Shown: positions 33,714 to 41,460 of the stretch, in pieces | Layout of the letters: every line of letters begins with the position of its first letter | How positions within the stretch are numbered: position 1 is the first letter of the stretch | Assembly (NCBI GenBank): GCA_029242765.1 | Contig: JAQWTJ010000095.1 | Coordinates: 1 to 47,806 of the forward strand | Source of the DNA: Flavobacteriales bacterium | GTDB lineage: Bacteria; Bacteroidota; Bacteroidia; Flavobacteriales_D; Sanyastnellaceae | Direction: 5' to 3' | Length of the DNA stretch: 47,806 nt | Program-made: the position numbers and the translations under genes | The notes under the pieces: model-generated | The model's input: only the letters and a program-made list of their open reading frames with translations | What the model was told of the DNA's origin: nothing | Database searches by the model: none

Positions 33714-35099
33714 TCAATGCGTCTTGCGCCCTACACCCAGCGGCATAGTGAGGCCTGAGCTCCACCATGTTCGTTTGTCCCAGCACGCTGCGGTGATGGT
33801 GATGGCGATGGGAGAGCGCGCAGCGCGAGGAGCGATGGCATAATCGATGCGAGCTGAGCTGCCTCGTGTCACGGCATCGTCATCTTTGCTGTGGCCCATG
33901 CTCAATTCCAATGCCACCCGCAGTCGCCCTTGTTCAAAAGCTGACCCCAGCAGCGCCCTTCGTGTAAAAGCGCTGTCTAGTGGATCCCACCACGAGGTTA
34001 GGCCCCCTCCAATGGGCTGGGCCACCTGGCCTTGAAAATCACCTGCGCCTCCGTTCACTTCGCCCCAAGCGCTCCACGTATCGCGCCGGATTACGCCACC
34101 TAAGACCACCCTTGCTCCCCCGTCAGGTGAGCAGCGAACGAATTGGCTGTAAAGTTCTGATCCGGAAGGCCAACCCATTACGGCGTCCAGCGCAAACCAT
34201 TGGTCCGTTCGCTGATCGGTTCGCACCGGCCAAGGCCCCAGATCAGCTATCGCTTCTGCGGTCGATCGGCCCAGCACAGGGACCAGTCGCCCTTGCACGG
34301 CAGTGAGTGTGAACGGTGCGCCTTCTTTCCACATCGCGGCGTACGAAATGGCTCGTACGCCCAACCCCAAAGGTTCGTAACGCCCTTCCCGGACCCCGTC
34401 GGCGGCCAGGCGCTGCGGCCCCTGCATTCGCCGCTGTAAATAGTGGATCGTCAAGCGCTTTGTCACCCGCCAATTCAGACCCAAGTACGGCGCAGGTGCG
34501 ACCCCATCGCTGAGCACCGCGTTAAATAAGGCCCGCCCGATGCGGTGCGACCCCAGCCCCCATTCCACGCTGAGCCGTTCGGCAGCCGACCACTTGAACC
34601 ACGCTGAACTCAAGGAATGGTCAAGCAAGGGGTCGCCATCGGACGTCTCAGAATAACTCAATTTCCCTCGACCCATACCAGGAAATCCCCCGCGCTCAGC
34701 CGACCAATCGGCCTCGGCCCCCACCGGTGCGCGCTGCATCTCTAAGAGCATCCCGCCAAAGGCCAGCTTTTGATCGATCCGCCCGCCCCAACGCACGCCC
34801 CGCACATTTCGGTAGCCCTTCAGTTTTTCGCTTGATTCGCCGTCAACTTCGCCTTCCAATCTCAGGTCCAGCAAGGGGTCGACCACGAGTTGCACTGGGC
34901 CGTCCAGTCTCAATATGTGGGTCCAAGGCGCATCAACAGTGTCGGAGGCTAAGGTGAGCCTGTCGGCGGGACTTTCAAAAACGGCCCCGTTTCGGGGCAG
35001 CTCCACTTGTGCGCTGAGTTGTGCGCTGTATATCAGCACCGCGCACAGCATCACCCCGTGCGCCAACACGCGCTCAACTTGCCGGTCGCCTCGACTCAT
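33714..35099 (-). CDS. Outer-membrane beta-barrel, Wzi/RemB-like (upstream copy)
   Basis: This 461-residue protein has a signal peptide (hydrophobic VMLCAVLIYSAQLSAQ, about residues 16-31). The core GSHRIGRALFNAVLSDGVAP followed by APYLGLNWRVTKRLTIHYL lines up with the Wzi/RemB pattern (G-x-x-x-I-G-x-x-x-x-x-L-L-S-D, P-Y, W-K-x-x-Y). The ending is rich in beta strands. It is probably a distant paralogue of the barrel at 31127-32479; the pair brackets the WecA-type gene. It overlaps fcl by 4 bases (ATGA at 35096-35099). A surface-glycan assembly or attachment role is an inference. Confidence 0.8.
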   Translation of the reverse strand: MSRGDRQVERVLAHGVMLCAVLIYSAQLSAQVELPRNGAVFESPADRLTLASDTVDAPWTHILRLDGPVQLVVDPLLDLRLEGEVDGESSEKLKGYRNVRGVRWGGRIDQKLAFGGMLLEMQRAPVGAEADWSAERGGFPGMGRGKLSYSETSDGDPLLDHSLSSAWFKWSAAERLSVEWGLGSHRIGRALFNAVLSDGVAPAPYLGLNWRVTKRLTIHYLQRRMQGPQRLAADGVREGRYEPLGLGVRAISYAAMWKEGAPFTLTAVQGRLVPVLGRSTAEAIADLGPWPVRTDQRTDQWFALDAVMGWPSGSELYSQFVRCSPDGGARVVLGGVIRRDTWSAWGEVNGGAGDFQGQVAQPIGGGLTSWWDPLDSAFTRRALLGSAFEQGRLRVALELSMGHSKDDDAVTRGSSARIDYAIAPRAARSPIAITITAACWDKRTWWSSGLTMPLGVGRKTH

Positions 35100-36076
35100 T
35101 TGCTGCGGGCTTCATCCGGGCGCGCCGCATAGTCGTCAATGACCGCTCGCAGTCCGGCCTCCACCTCCACCTGGTGATGCCAGCCCAACGCGTGAATTCG
35201 ACTGCAGTCGAGTTGCTTGCGCATGGTCCCATCGGGCTGCGAAGAGTCCCAGCAAATCTCACCGCTGAAACCCGTCAACTTCGCAATCATTTCGGCCAAC
35301 TCAAGGATGCTCATGTCCACCCCCGTTCCCACGTTCACGTGCTCTTCACCGTTGTATACGTCCATCAGAAAGAGGCAGGCTTCGGCCAAGTCATCCACGT
35401 GCAAGAACTCGCGACGCGGTGTGCCGGATCCCCAACAATCCACAGCAGGGGCACCGCTTAAAGCGGCTTTGTGGAACTTGCGGATGAGCGCCGGGATGAC
35501 GTGGCTGCCCGTCGGGTGGTAGTTGTCTCCGGGTCCGTATAGGTTCGTAGGCATAGCCGATATGAAGTTCGAACCGTGCTGCTTTCGATGGGCTTTGCAC
35601 AGCTCAATTCCCGCAATTTTTGCCAAGGCGTACGGCGCGTTGGTCGGCTCCAAGGCCCCCGTCATCAGTTGCCCTTCGGTGATGGGTTGGGCGGTCACTT
35701 TCGGGTAGATGCAGGAGGACCCAAGGAAGAGCAATTTCGAGACGCCCGTCAAATGCGCCGCGCGGATTACACTGGTCTCAATCATCAAGTTGTCGAAGAT
35801 GAAATCGGCAGGAGCGTCTGCATTGGCCTTGATGCCCCCGACTTTTGCTGCGGCTAAGTACACATGGGTTGGCCGCTCCCGGTCCATCATGCGCTGTACG
35901 GCTGTAGGGTCTCGTAAATCGAGCTCGCTCGAAGTGAACGCAATGGGATCATCCAAGCCCCGCTGCTTGAGCGCACGGACGATGGCCGAACCGACCATGC
36001 CGCGATGCCCCGCTACATAAATACGCGCGCCATTGTCAATAGGGGATCCCTTGTCGTCGAAGTGTTCAGTGCTCAT
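35096..36076 (-). CDS. fcl: GDP-L-fucose synthase
   Basis: This 326-residue short-chain dehydrogenase (WcaG) epimerises and reduces GDP-4-keto-6-deoxymannose to GDP-L-fucose with NADPH. Seen: the nucleotide-binding GHRGMVGSAIVRAL (residue ~23), the catalytic GSSCIYP and YALAKIAG (Tyr-x3-Lys), NLYGPGDNYHPTGSHVIPALI and the RREFLHVDDLAEACL segment. It completes the pathway begun by gmd (16360-17475). I chose ATG 36076 (MSTEHFDDKG), which overlaps the end of the ABC permease gene by 11 bases. The next barrel gene overlaps its end. The chain of overlaps puts it firmly in the polysaccharide operon. Confidence 0.96.
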   Translation of the reverse strand: MSTEHFDDKGSPIDNGARIYVAGHRGMVGSAIVRALKQRGLDDPIAFTSSELDLRDPTAVQRMMDRERPTHVYLAAAKVGGIKANADAPADFIFDNLMIETSVIRAAHLTGVSKLLFLGSSCIYPKVTAQPITEGQLMTGALEPTNAPYALAKIAGIELCKAHRKQHGSNFISAMPTNLYGPGDNYHPTGSHVIPALIRKFHKAALSGAPAVDCWGSGTPRREFLHVDDLAEACLFLMDVYNGEEHVNVGTGVDMSILELAEMIAKLTGFSGEICWDSSQPDGTMRKQLDCSRIHALGWHHQVEVEAGLRAVIDDYAARPDEARSK

Positions 36077-36995
36077 GGCCTGTGTCAAATGTATGCCGCG
36101 CCATCGCACCGGACAAGGCGTTGAATGCCAGAACCAAGCACATGATGGCTGCCCCGGGGAGCAGCGCCAAATGTGGTGATCCGGTTAGGATGGCTCCGTA
36201 GTGCGCGCGGATGATGTTGCCCCAAGATGGCATAGGAATTTGTGCCCCGATGCCCAAAAAGCTCAGTCCAGCCTCGATGAGGATGGCTGCGGCGAAATTG
36301 GCTGCGGCAATCACGGCAATGGGGCCTGAAATATTGGGCAGGATATGCTTGAAAATGATGCGTGTTGAGCTGTATCCCAATGCGCGTCCGGCTTCTACCC
36401 ATTCGAGGTTTTTTACCGCTAAGACCTGGCCTCGCACAATCCGCGCTACGTCAACCCACATGGTGATGCCTACGGCAACGAAAACTTGCCAAAAGCCTTT
36501 ACCGAAGGCCAGCGTGATGGCCAGCACGAGCAGCAGGGTGGGGATGCTCCACATCACTTGCAGAAGCCAAGAAATGGCGGCATCTAGCCGGCCGCCGTGG
36601 TAGCCTGCTAAGGCGCCCAGCGGAATGCCAATGAGTAAACTAATCATCACGGCGAGGCAGCCCACCGCCAAAGACAAGCCTGCTCCGGCCATCAATCGAC
36701 TCAAGAAGTCGCGGCCGAAGCGGTCGGTGCCCAGCACGTAATTCCGCTTGAATGCAGGCTGCAATCGGCCGGCATTTTCCGAGTCGATCGAAATTTCTCG
36801 GCCTTCGACCATTGCAAATTCCGCTGTGGCGCCCGGCGGTAAATGGGCCAGCTCCAAGTGCTGGTTGTTTGCGTGGGGCGTGGGGTCGGGGCGGATGCTC
36901 GAACCGAGTAAGGCCACCAGAACCCACAGGGCAATCCACGTTGCACCCAGCATTGCTGGGGGTTCAGAGCGAAGGAATGACCAGAGGGTGCGCAT
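36066..36995 (-). CDS. ABC transporter permease, oligopeptide/dipeptide (OppC/DppC) type
   Basis: This 309-residue inner-membrane protein has an N-terminal helix (AMLGATWIALWVLVALLGS), a periplasmic loop of about 70 residues, then LGTDRFGRDFLSRLMAGAGLS and five further helices. The cytoplasmic EAA loop is clear: WVEAGRALGYSSTRIIFKHILPN. The partner permease, ATPases and binding protein are not in the window. The start is uncertain: ATG 36995 gives an N-terminus typical of the family, while a TTG at 37022 is also in frame. It is odd to find this permease between glycan genes; its end overlaps fcl by 11 bases, so it must be expressed with them. Confidence 0.92.
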   Translation of the reverse strand: MRTLWSFLRSEPPAMLGATWIALWVLVALLGSSIRPDPTPHANNQHLELAHLPPGATAEFAMVEGREISIDSENAGRLQPAFKRNYVLGTDRFGRDFLSRLMAGAGLSLAVGCLAVMISLLIGIPLGALAGYHGGRLDAAISWLLQVMWSIPTLLLVLAITLAFGKGFWQVFVAVGITMWVDVARIVRGQVLAVKNLEWVEAGRALGYSSTRIIFKHILPNISGPIAVIAAANFAAAILIEAGLSFLGIGAQIPMPSWGNIIRAHYGAILTGSPHLALLPGAAIMCLVLAFNALSGAMARHTFDTGHEH

Positions 36996-37050
36996 AAGAG
37001 CTTGGAGGGACTTGGCATGCAAGTTCGCGTGCAGTTCGCTTCATTGGGCG

Positions 37051-38142
37051 TCAAATTTTACGGCCTTTCCACGTCGGCCGTTGAAAGATGCTGCCCAGGC
37101 CCGGCAGTATGATGGCCCAAGGGTGAAGGAGGATGAGCGCGAGCCATACGCCGGGTCGGCGCGCGGCGGGCAACGTGAACCATCGGGCCACAGGCCGGGT
37201 GAACGCTAAATCAACGGTGGCCTTCAGAGCAATGGCTTGTAGCCCGGCGGCGGGCCACACCAGTAATAGCAAGAGCTGGGCGGCGGCTGCTGTCCACACG
37301 ATTAAGGCTGTAAATAGGAGGGAGCTGGACCGATAATGCCGGGCTTTTCCGCCCCAGCGGATGCGCTGCTGCCACCAAGCCTTGAAGCTCCTCGCCGCCG
37401 GTGTGCTGACCCCGGCTGCCGAGTCGTGTGCCCAGTGGATGCTGCTGGGCCCATGGCTATTGGCTACGGCTTCCAATGCAAAGGCGTCGTCTCCTGAGGC
37501 GAGTTCACAGCGAAGCCCTGCTACGGGGTAGTTCAATCGGCGGAACACGAGGTTGGCTCCTGAGGCCATTTCCGCTCGCCCTTGCCCGGCCGTTGCCGCG
37601 GCCCATCCCATCATGGCCGCGTAGTCGAGCGACTGCAACGCGTCAAAAAAGTTGGCCGTCGGGCCCAGTCGCACCGGGCCGATGAGCAGCACAGTCGACG
37701 GTTGAATCGAGGCGCACATCGCGCGGGACCACTCCGGCCCGAGGCGGACGTCGGCGTCCAAAGTGGCCACCCAGGTTGTGTCAGCTTGTCCCACGCCCGT
37801 TATTAGTGCGGCTTTCTTTCCGACCCCCTCTGAGGCGATGATTTCAAAGGTGGGTTGCCCGTTGATGGCATCTTCGACCGTCTTGCTCGTGCGGTCGCTG
37901 GATTGGTCGTCCACGACGATGACTTGGGCCACAGCTTGGCTTTGCGCAGCCAAGTCACCCAGCAGTAGGGCGATGCTTTGCGATGCGTTGCGAGCCGGAA
38001 TGACGACCGTGAGTTCGCTCGCCTTTACGGATCCACGGGTTGTTCTAAGGTTATTCCACCCTCTCCGCCAGCCCAGCACACGGACAGCGTACGGCGCCAT
38101 GGCCAATGCTGCGATGGCTGTGCTGAGCCAGCCGCAGTTCAT
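37051..38142 (-). CDS. Membrane glycosyltransferase family 2
   Basis: This 363-residue processive-type GT2 enzyme has a helix at the N-terminus and several at the C-terminus. The catalytic domain shows LTVVIPARNASQSIALLLGD, VIVVDDQSSDRTS, the metal-binding DAD in TLDADVRLGPEW, SGDDAFALEA and the QQRIRW motif that grips the growing chain. The donor is probably a UDP- or GDP-sugar; the product is likely a polysaccharide or glycolipid of the envelope. I chose ATG 38142 (MNCGWLSTA), which overlaps the flippase-like gene by 4 bases. The ABC permease gene follows 55 bases downstream. Confidence 0.93.
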   Translation of the reverse strand: MNCGWLSTAIAALAMAPYAVRVLGWRRGWNNLRTTRGSVKASELTVVIPARNASQSIALLLGDLAAQSQAVAQVIVVDDQSSDRTSKTVEDAINGQPTFEIIASEGVGKKAALITGVGQADTTWVATLDADVRLGPEWSRAMCASIQPSTVLLIGPVRLGPTANFFDALQSLDYAAMMGWAAATAGQGRAEMASGANLVFRRLNYPVAGLRCELASGDDAFALEAVANSHGPSSIHWAHDSAAGVSTPAARSFKAWWQQRIRWGGKARHYRSSSLLFTALIVWTAAAAQLLLLLVWPAAGLQAIALKATVDLAFTRPVARWFTLPAARRPGVWLALILLHPWAIILPGLGSIFQRPTWKGRKI

Positions 38143-39110
38143 GATTTGCGTTGAGTGGCCGCCACCCAGCCGGCGCCGATCAAGGCAGGTAGGAACAAGT
38201 TCAACACCCAAAGCGTGGCACCGGCCAGCACTACGATGAGCGCATCGCCCGAGTCACCTAAGGTGAAAACGTGCAGGGCGACCGCCTCACGCACACCCAA
38301 ATCGCCGAGCAGGGGTGAGGGGATGATGGTGGTGAACCCCCAAGTCAACGAGGCGCTTACCATGTTGTCGATCACGCGTTCGAAAACGTCCACGCCGGCC
38401 AACCGAGCGACCCCAGCGTGGTGGAAGGCTTCGAGAAGCAGGACGAATTGGAACAGAAAAATCAGGTAGCGCAGAAGGCTGAGGCCGAGCACGAAAAAGC
38501 GCAAATTCAGTGCGATGTAGCGTGATTCGCCCCAGGTGCTGAGACGTCCAAGGGTGGACAGGCGGGTCCAAAATTTGGGGCTCCACCCCAAAAAAAGTCC
38601 AGTGAGTCCGATGGCAACAACGGAGGTGATCATCGCGGCACCCTGACCTGCTCCGAAGGATCCCCCCCAGACGTTCCAGTCGACAAACCAAAGCGCGGCT
38701 GCAGCGCCCAACGCTGTGGCAATCCCCTGAGCTATTCCGCTGCAGGCGAAGGCGCGAATGGCTTGATTTCGCTGAGCTAAAGGGGCGGCGGCGACCCGCC
38801 CGACCACGGCACCCAAACGCAGTGGCCCGACCAAACTCCAACTCACGCCGTAAAGCACTTCTTTGAGCCGATCCTGCATATGTCCCCAACCCATCAAGCG
38901 ATGCCATTTGAGGGTTTCAAGCCCATAATTGGCCGGGACGAGTAAAGCAGCGACCAAGACCAGGGACCACTTGGGGTGGACGTTCCAGGCTTGCGTTGGC
39001 ACCTGCTCGAGCGCATGCCAAATCCACGCTACGGCCAAGGCGAAGATGACGATCGATCCACCGAGGGTACTGAAGAACTTGAGACGGCTTGAGGCAGTGG
39101 TGCGTTGCAT
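38139..39110 (-). CDS. Flippase-like membrane protein (LPG synthase TM / UPF0104 family)
   Basis: This 323-residue protein has about eight membrane helices and the pattern of the lysylphosphatidylglycerol synthase membrane domain: LLVPANYGLETLKWHRLM, VSWSLVGPLRLGAVVGRVAA, SLTWGFTTIIPSPLLGDLGVREAVAL. In this family the N-terminal membrane half moves lipids, or acts with glycosyltransferases, without the C-terminal aminoacyl-transfer domain; that domain is absent here. It is the first gene of the polysaccharide block and overlaps the GT2 gene. The start ATG is only 17 bases from the divergent ruvC start; a TAAATTAC box precedes it by 4 bases. Confidence 0.9.
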   Translation of the reverse strand: MQRTTASSRLKFFSTLGGSIVIFALAVAWIWHALEQVPTQAWNVHPKWSLVLVAALLVPANYGLETLKWHRLMGWGHMQDRLKEVLYGVSWSLVGPLRLGAVVGRVAAAPLAQRNQAIRAFACSGIAQGIATALGAAAALWFVDWNVWGGSFGAGQGAAMITSVVAIGLTGLFLGWSPKFWTRLSTLGRLSTWGESRYIALNLRFFVLGLSLLRYLIFLFQFVLLLEAFHHAGVARLAGVDVFERVIDNMVSASLTWGFTTIIPSPLLGDLGVREAVALHVFTLGDSGDALIVVLAGATLWVLNLFLPALIGAGWVAATQRKS

Positions 39111-39114
39111 GGGC

Positions 39115-39123
39115 GTAATTTAG
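39115..39123. promoter_or_regulatory. Divergent -7 boxes between the flippase-like gene and ruvC
   Basis: The 17-base gap carries TAATTTAG on the plus strand (39116-39123), 4 bases before the ruvC GTG, and TAAATTAC on the minus strand (39115-39122), 4 bases before the ATG at 39110. Both are imperfect TAnnTTTG boxes that share seven base pairs. There is no room for any other promoter inside the gap. Confidence 0.35.
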
Positions 39124-39127
39124 ACCC

Positions 39128-39700
39128 GTGTCGCAAACCTCCACGACCCCTTCAATTATTATTGGCATCGATCCTGGAACGACGATTATGGGTTTCGGCG
39201 TAATCCGTGCGGAGGGCAAAAGCCGCGTGGAATTGCTGGAAATGGGAGCATTGCGTATGGAGAAGGTGCCGGACCATGCACTGAAACTGAAGCAAATTTT
39301 TGATTGTTGTGTGGGCCTGATTGAACGCCATGCGCCAGATAGTTTTGCGGTCGAGGCGCCTTTTTTTGGAAAGAATGTGCAGTCGATGCTCAAACTCGGC
39401 CGGGCGCAGGGCGTGGCTTTGGCAGCGGCGTTGTCCCATGAAATCCCCGTGGCTGAGTACGCTCCGCGACGAATCAAGCAGTCGGTCACCGGGGTGGGTT
39501 CGGCATCAAAGCAGCAAGTGGCAGCCATGGTGCAGCGCACCTTGAAGATTGCCGATGCGGATATGCCGCGCGGATTTGATGCCACCGATGGGGTGGCCGT
39601 AGCGCTGTGCCACTATTATGAGCAGGGGCGGCCGCAATTCAGCGCCAGCAAGGGCGGCTGGGCCGCGTTTATCAGTGAGAATCCGCAGCGGGTCGGTTGA
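39128..39700 (+). CDS. ruvC: Crossover junction endodeoxyribonuclease RuvC
   Basis: RuvC is the dimeric Holliday-junction resolvase working with RuvAB. The 190 residues contain the family motifs IIIGIDPGTTIMGFGVI (first catalytic aspartate), FAVEAPFFGKNVQSMLKLGRAQGVAL (catalytic glutamate), YAPRRIKQSVTGVGSASKQQV and DATDGVAVALCHYY (last aspartates). The start is GTG 39128: a stop codon in frame lies only 12 bases upstream and no ATG precedes the conserved region. It is a single gene, convergent with the mechanosensitive channel gene (27 bases between stops). Confidence 0.97.
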   Translation: MSQTSTTPSIIIGIDPGTTIMGFGVIRAEGKSRVELLEMGALRMEKVPDHALKLKQIFDCCVGLIERHAPDSFAVEAPFFGKNVQSMLKLGRAQGVALAAALSHEIPVAEYAPRRIKQSVTGVGSASKQQVAAMVQRTLKIADADMPRGFDATDGVAVALCHYYEQGRPQFSASKGGWAAFISENPQRVG

Positions 39701-39727
39701 GCTCGCACGGGTTGGTTGAGCTTGCTT

Positions 39728-40789
39728 CTACTTCGCGATGTCGGGCGTCAGAATTGTTTGCGTTGGGAAGGCAAAGTCGAGTCCGGCAGCGTTGAACCGC
39801 TTCAAGATTTCTAAGTTGACCTCACCGGGCGTATTGGCCCAGTGTCCCGCTTTGTTCACGTAGTAAATCAACTTGACGTTGAGAGAGAAATCACCGAAAC
39901 TGTCGAACCACACAACGGGTTCAGGTTCGAGCATGGAGCCTTGGTCGGCTATGATTTTGCGCAGGATTTCGATGGCCTGCTGGACCTGTTCAGGGCTTGT
40001 GTCGTAGGTGAGGCCAAGCTGGACTGTATGCTTGCGCGCCGGCTCGATGGTGACATTCTCCAAAATACTGTCCGAGAACTTGAAATTGGGCACCACCACC
40101 AGTCGCCCGGCCAGCGTACGAATCCGTGTTGATCGAATACCCACCTCTTCAACCATGCCGTCGTAGCCCGCAATCTGGATGCGGTCTCCCACTTTGAACG
40201 GTTTGTCGATGAAGATTGTAACCCCGCCGAAAATATTGGACACGAAATCCTTCGCTGCCATGGCCAAGGCTAAACCTCCGATGCCCACACCGGCAAGCAA
40301 AGCGCCGACGTCGAAGCCCGCATTGTTCATCGCCATGATGATGCCCATGATCCAAACACCCGAGCGCAGGCCTTTGCGCAAAATGGGTGCGAATTGGTCC
40401 ATCATCGCGCTTTCCTTCTTGAGGGTGAACGGCATGAAAAAGTTGAGAATTATGGCGTCCAGCAGCCGAGCGATGCCCCAGGTGATGTTCAGGGCGTAGG
40501 CCACGTTGATGGCCGAACGCACCAATTCGTCGGCCCCTTCACCGAAGGTCAGCACGCTGTAGCCCTTCCAAATGGCGAGCAGTGCAAGGGCCATCACCAA
40601 CGGTTCTTCCACTTTGTCGACAATCAAATCGTCGAGGTTTGACTTTGTTTTTGAGGTCAAAGAGCGAAGCATTTTCCCCGCTACTTTGTAAATGAGTTTG
40701 GCCGCGATGATGCCACCAATAGCCCAGCCCAGGCCGATGAGCCAATGCTCGATGGAGTTGTTCAAGAAGGTGGTTTGTAGCATATCCAT
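39728..40789 (-). CDS. MscS-family small-conductance mechanosensitive channel
   Basis: This 353-residue inner-membrane channel opens when membrane tension rises under osmotic downshock. The N-terminal helices (WLIGLGWAIGGIIAAKLIY, PLVMALALLAIWKG and ALNITWGIARLLDAIIL) precede the pore-lining helix GALLAGVGIGGLALAMAAKDF and the beta domain FGGVTIFIDKPFKVGDRI, GMVEEVGIRSTRIRTLAG and VVPNFKFSDSILENVT. The C-terminal cage domain follows. It is longer than E. coli MscS by two extra N-terminal helices. It is followed (upstream in transcription, 27 bases) by the barrel gene at 40817, with which it may share an mRNA. Confidence 0.95.
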   Translation of the reverse strand: MDMLQTTFLNNSIEHWLIGLGWAIGGIIAAKLIYKVAGKMLRSLTSKTKSNLDDLIVDKVEEPLVMALALLAIWKGYSVLTFGEGADELVRSAINVAYALNITWGIARLLDAIILNFFMPFTLKKESAMMDQFAPILRKGLRSGVWIMGIIMAMNNAGFDVGALLAGVGIGGLALAMAAKDFVSNIFGGVTIFIDKPFKVGDRIQIAGYDGMVEEVGIRSTRIRTLAGRLVVVPNFKFSDSILENVTIEPARKHTVQLGLTYDTSPEQVQQAIEILRKIIADQGSMLEPEPVVWFDSFGDFSLNVKLIYYVNKAGHWANTPGEVNLEILKRFNAAGLDFAFPTQTILTPDIAK

Positions 40790-40816
40790 GGTTGAAGAGA
40801 TTGGGGGGAGAGGTCG

Positions 40817-41431
40817 TTAAAATCCGAAGGTTATGCCGCCGCGGATGTCGGGGTTGCTGTAGGGACTGTTGGGGTTTTCCGTGACGTCGTAGAGCAGAAC
40901 CATGCCGGCTGCAGCGCGTGGAGTGATGCTGGTGTAGTAGCCGGCGCCGATCCACAGGAGGTTGACCGGGTCGATTCGAAGTGCGCCGGGTGTAGAGTTT
41001 GCGGCGCTGACGCGTTCGGCTTCGGTGTGGAGGAAAATCCGGGGCAGGATGAGATGCCGCGCGAACAGGCTGGCGCCAAAGAGTTTAAAGCTGCTGACGG
41101 TGGTGACCTTGCTGCGGCTGGAGTAGTAAGTTCCGCCAAAGCCCGTTGTCAAGTTCTTGGTGACGCGGTAGCCGATTTTTGGCGAAGCGCCCAGCAGGGT
41201 GACGGTGCCCAATTGAATCGCCATCGACCCACCGTAGGTGATCCGCTTCATCGTTGAGAGTTCGGAGAGGGGCGGGGTGCTGTCACGGCGTGCGCCTGTG
41301 TCGTCGATATTATCCATCCACCAATCGGATTGCGCTGATGCGGGAGCCGCGATGCATGTCAACCCCAGGCTGAGTAACACCAGGCGAGTGAATTGGGCTG
41401 AACGACGGAAAAGATGGTCGAGAGAAATCAC
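40817..41431 (-). CDS. Predicted outer-membrane beta-barrel protein, unknown role
   Basis: This 204-residue protein has a signal peptide (RLVLLSLGLTCIAAPASAQ), a short linker rich in Asp and Arg, then about eight amphipathic strands ending in aromatic-terminated ITFGF, the usual C-terminal signature of an outer-membrane barrel. Strands such as SPKIGYRVTKNLTTGFGGTY resemble the porin-like small barrels common in Bacteroidota. No function can be given. The start is a GTG at 41431; a TACTTTCG box ends 4 bases before it. It is divergent from purK with 29 bases between starts and lies before the MscS gene. Confidence 0.8.
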   Translation of the reverse strand: MISLDHLFRRSAQFTRLVLLSLGLTCIAAPASAQSDWWMDNIDDTGARRDSTPPLSELSTMKRITYGGSMAIQLGTVTLLGASPKIGYRVTKNLTTGFGGTYYSSRSKVTTVSSFKLFGASLFARHLILPRIFLHTEAERVSAANSTPGALRIDPVNLLWIGAGYYTSITPRAAAGMVLLYDVTENPNSPYSNPDIRGGITFGF

Positions 41432-41435
41432 GGCC

Positions 41436-41443
41436 CGAAAGTA
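41436..41443 (-). promoter_or_regulatory. Possible -7 box of the barrel gene at 40817
   Basis: The minus strand reads TACTTTCG, one base off TAnnTTTG, exactly 4 bases before the GTG start at 41431. Confidence 0.4.
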
Positions 41444-41448
41444 GCCAA

Positions 41449-41456
41449 TATCTTTG
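41449..41456 (+). promoter_or_regulatory. -7 promoter box of purK
   Basis: TATCTTTG is a full match to TAnnTTTG and ends 4 bases before the ATG at 41461. Transcription would begin at or just after that ATG, so either the mRNA is leaderless or translation starts at ATG 41473. Confidence 0.5.
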
Positions 41457-41460
41457 CAGC

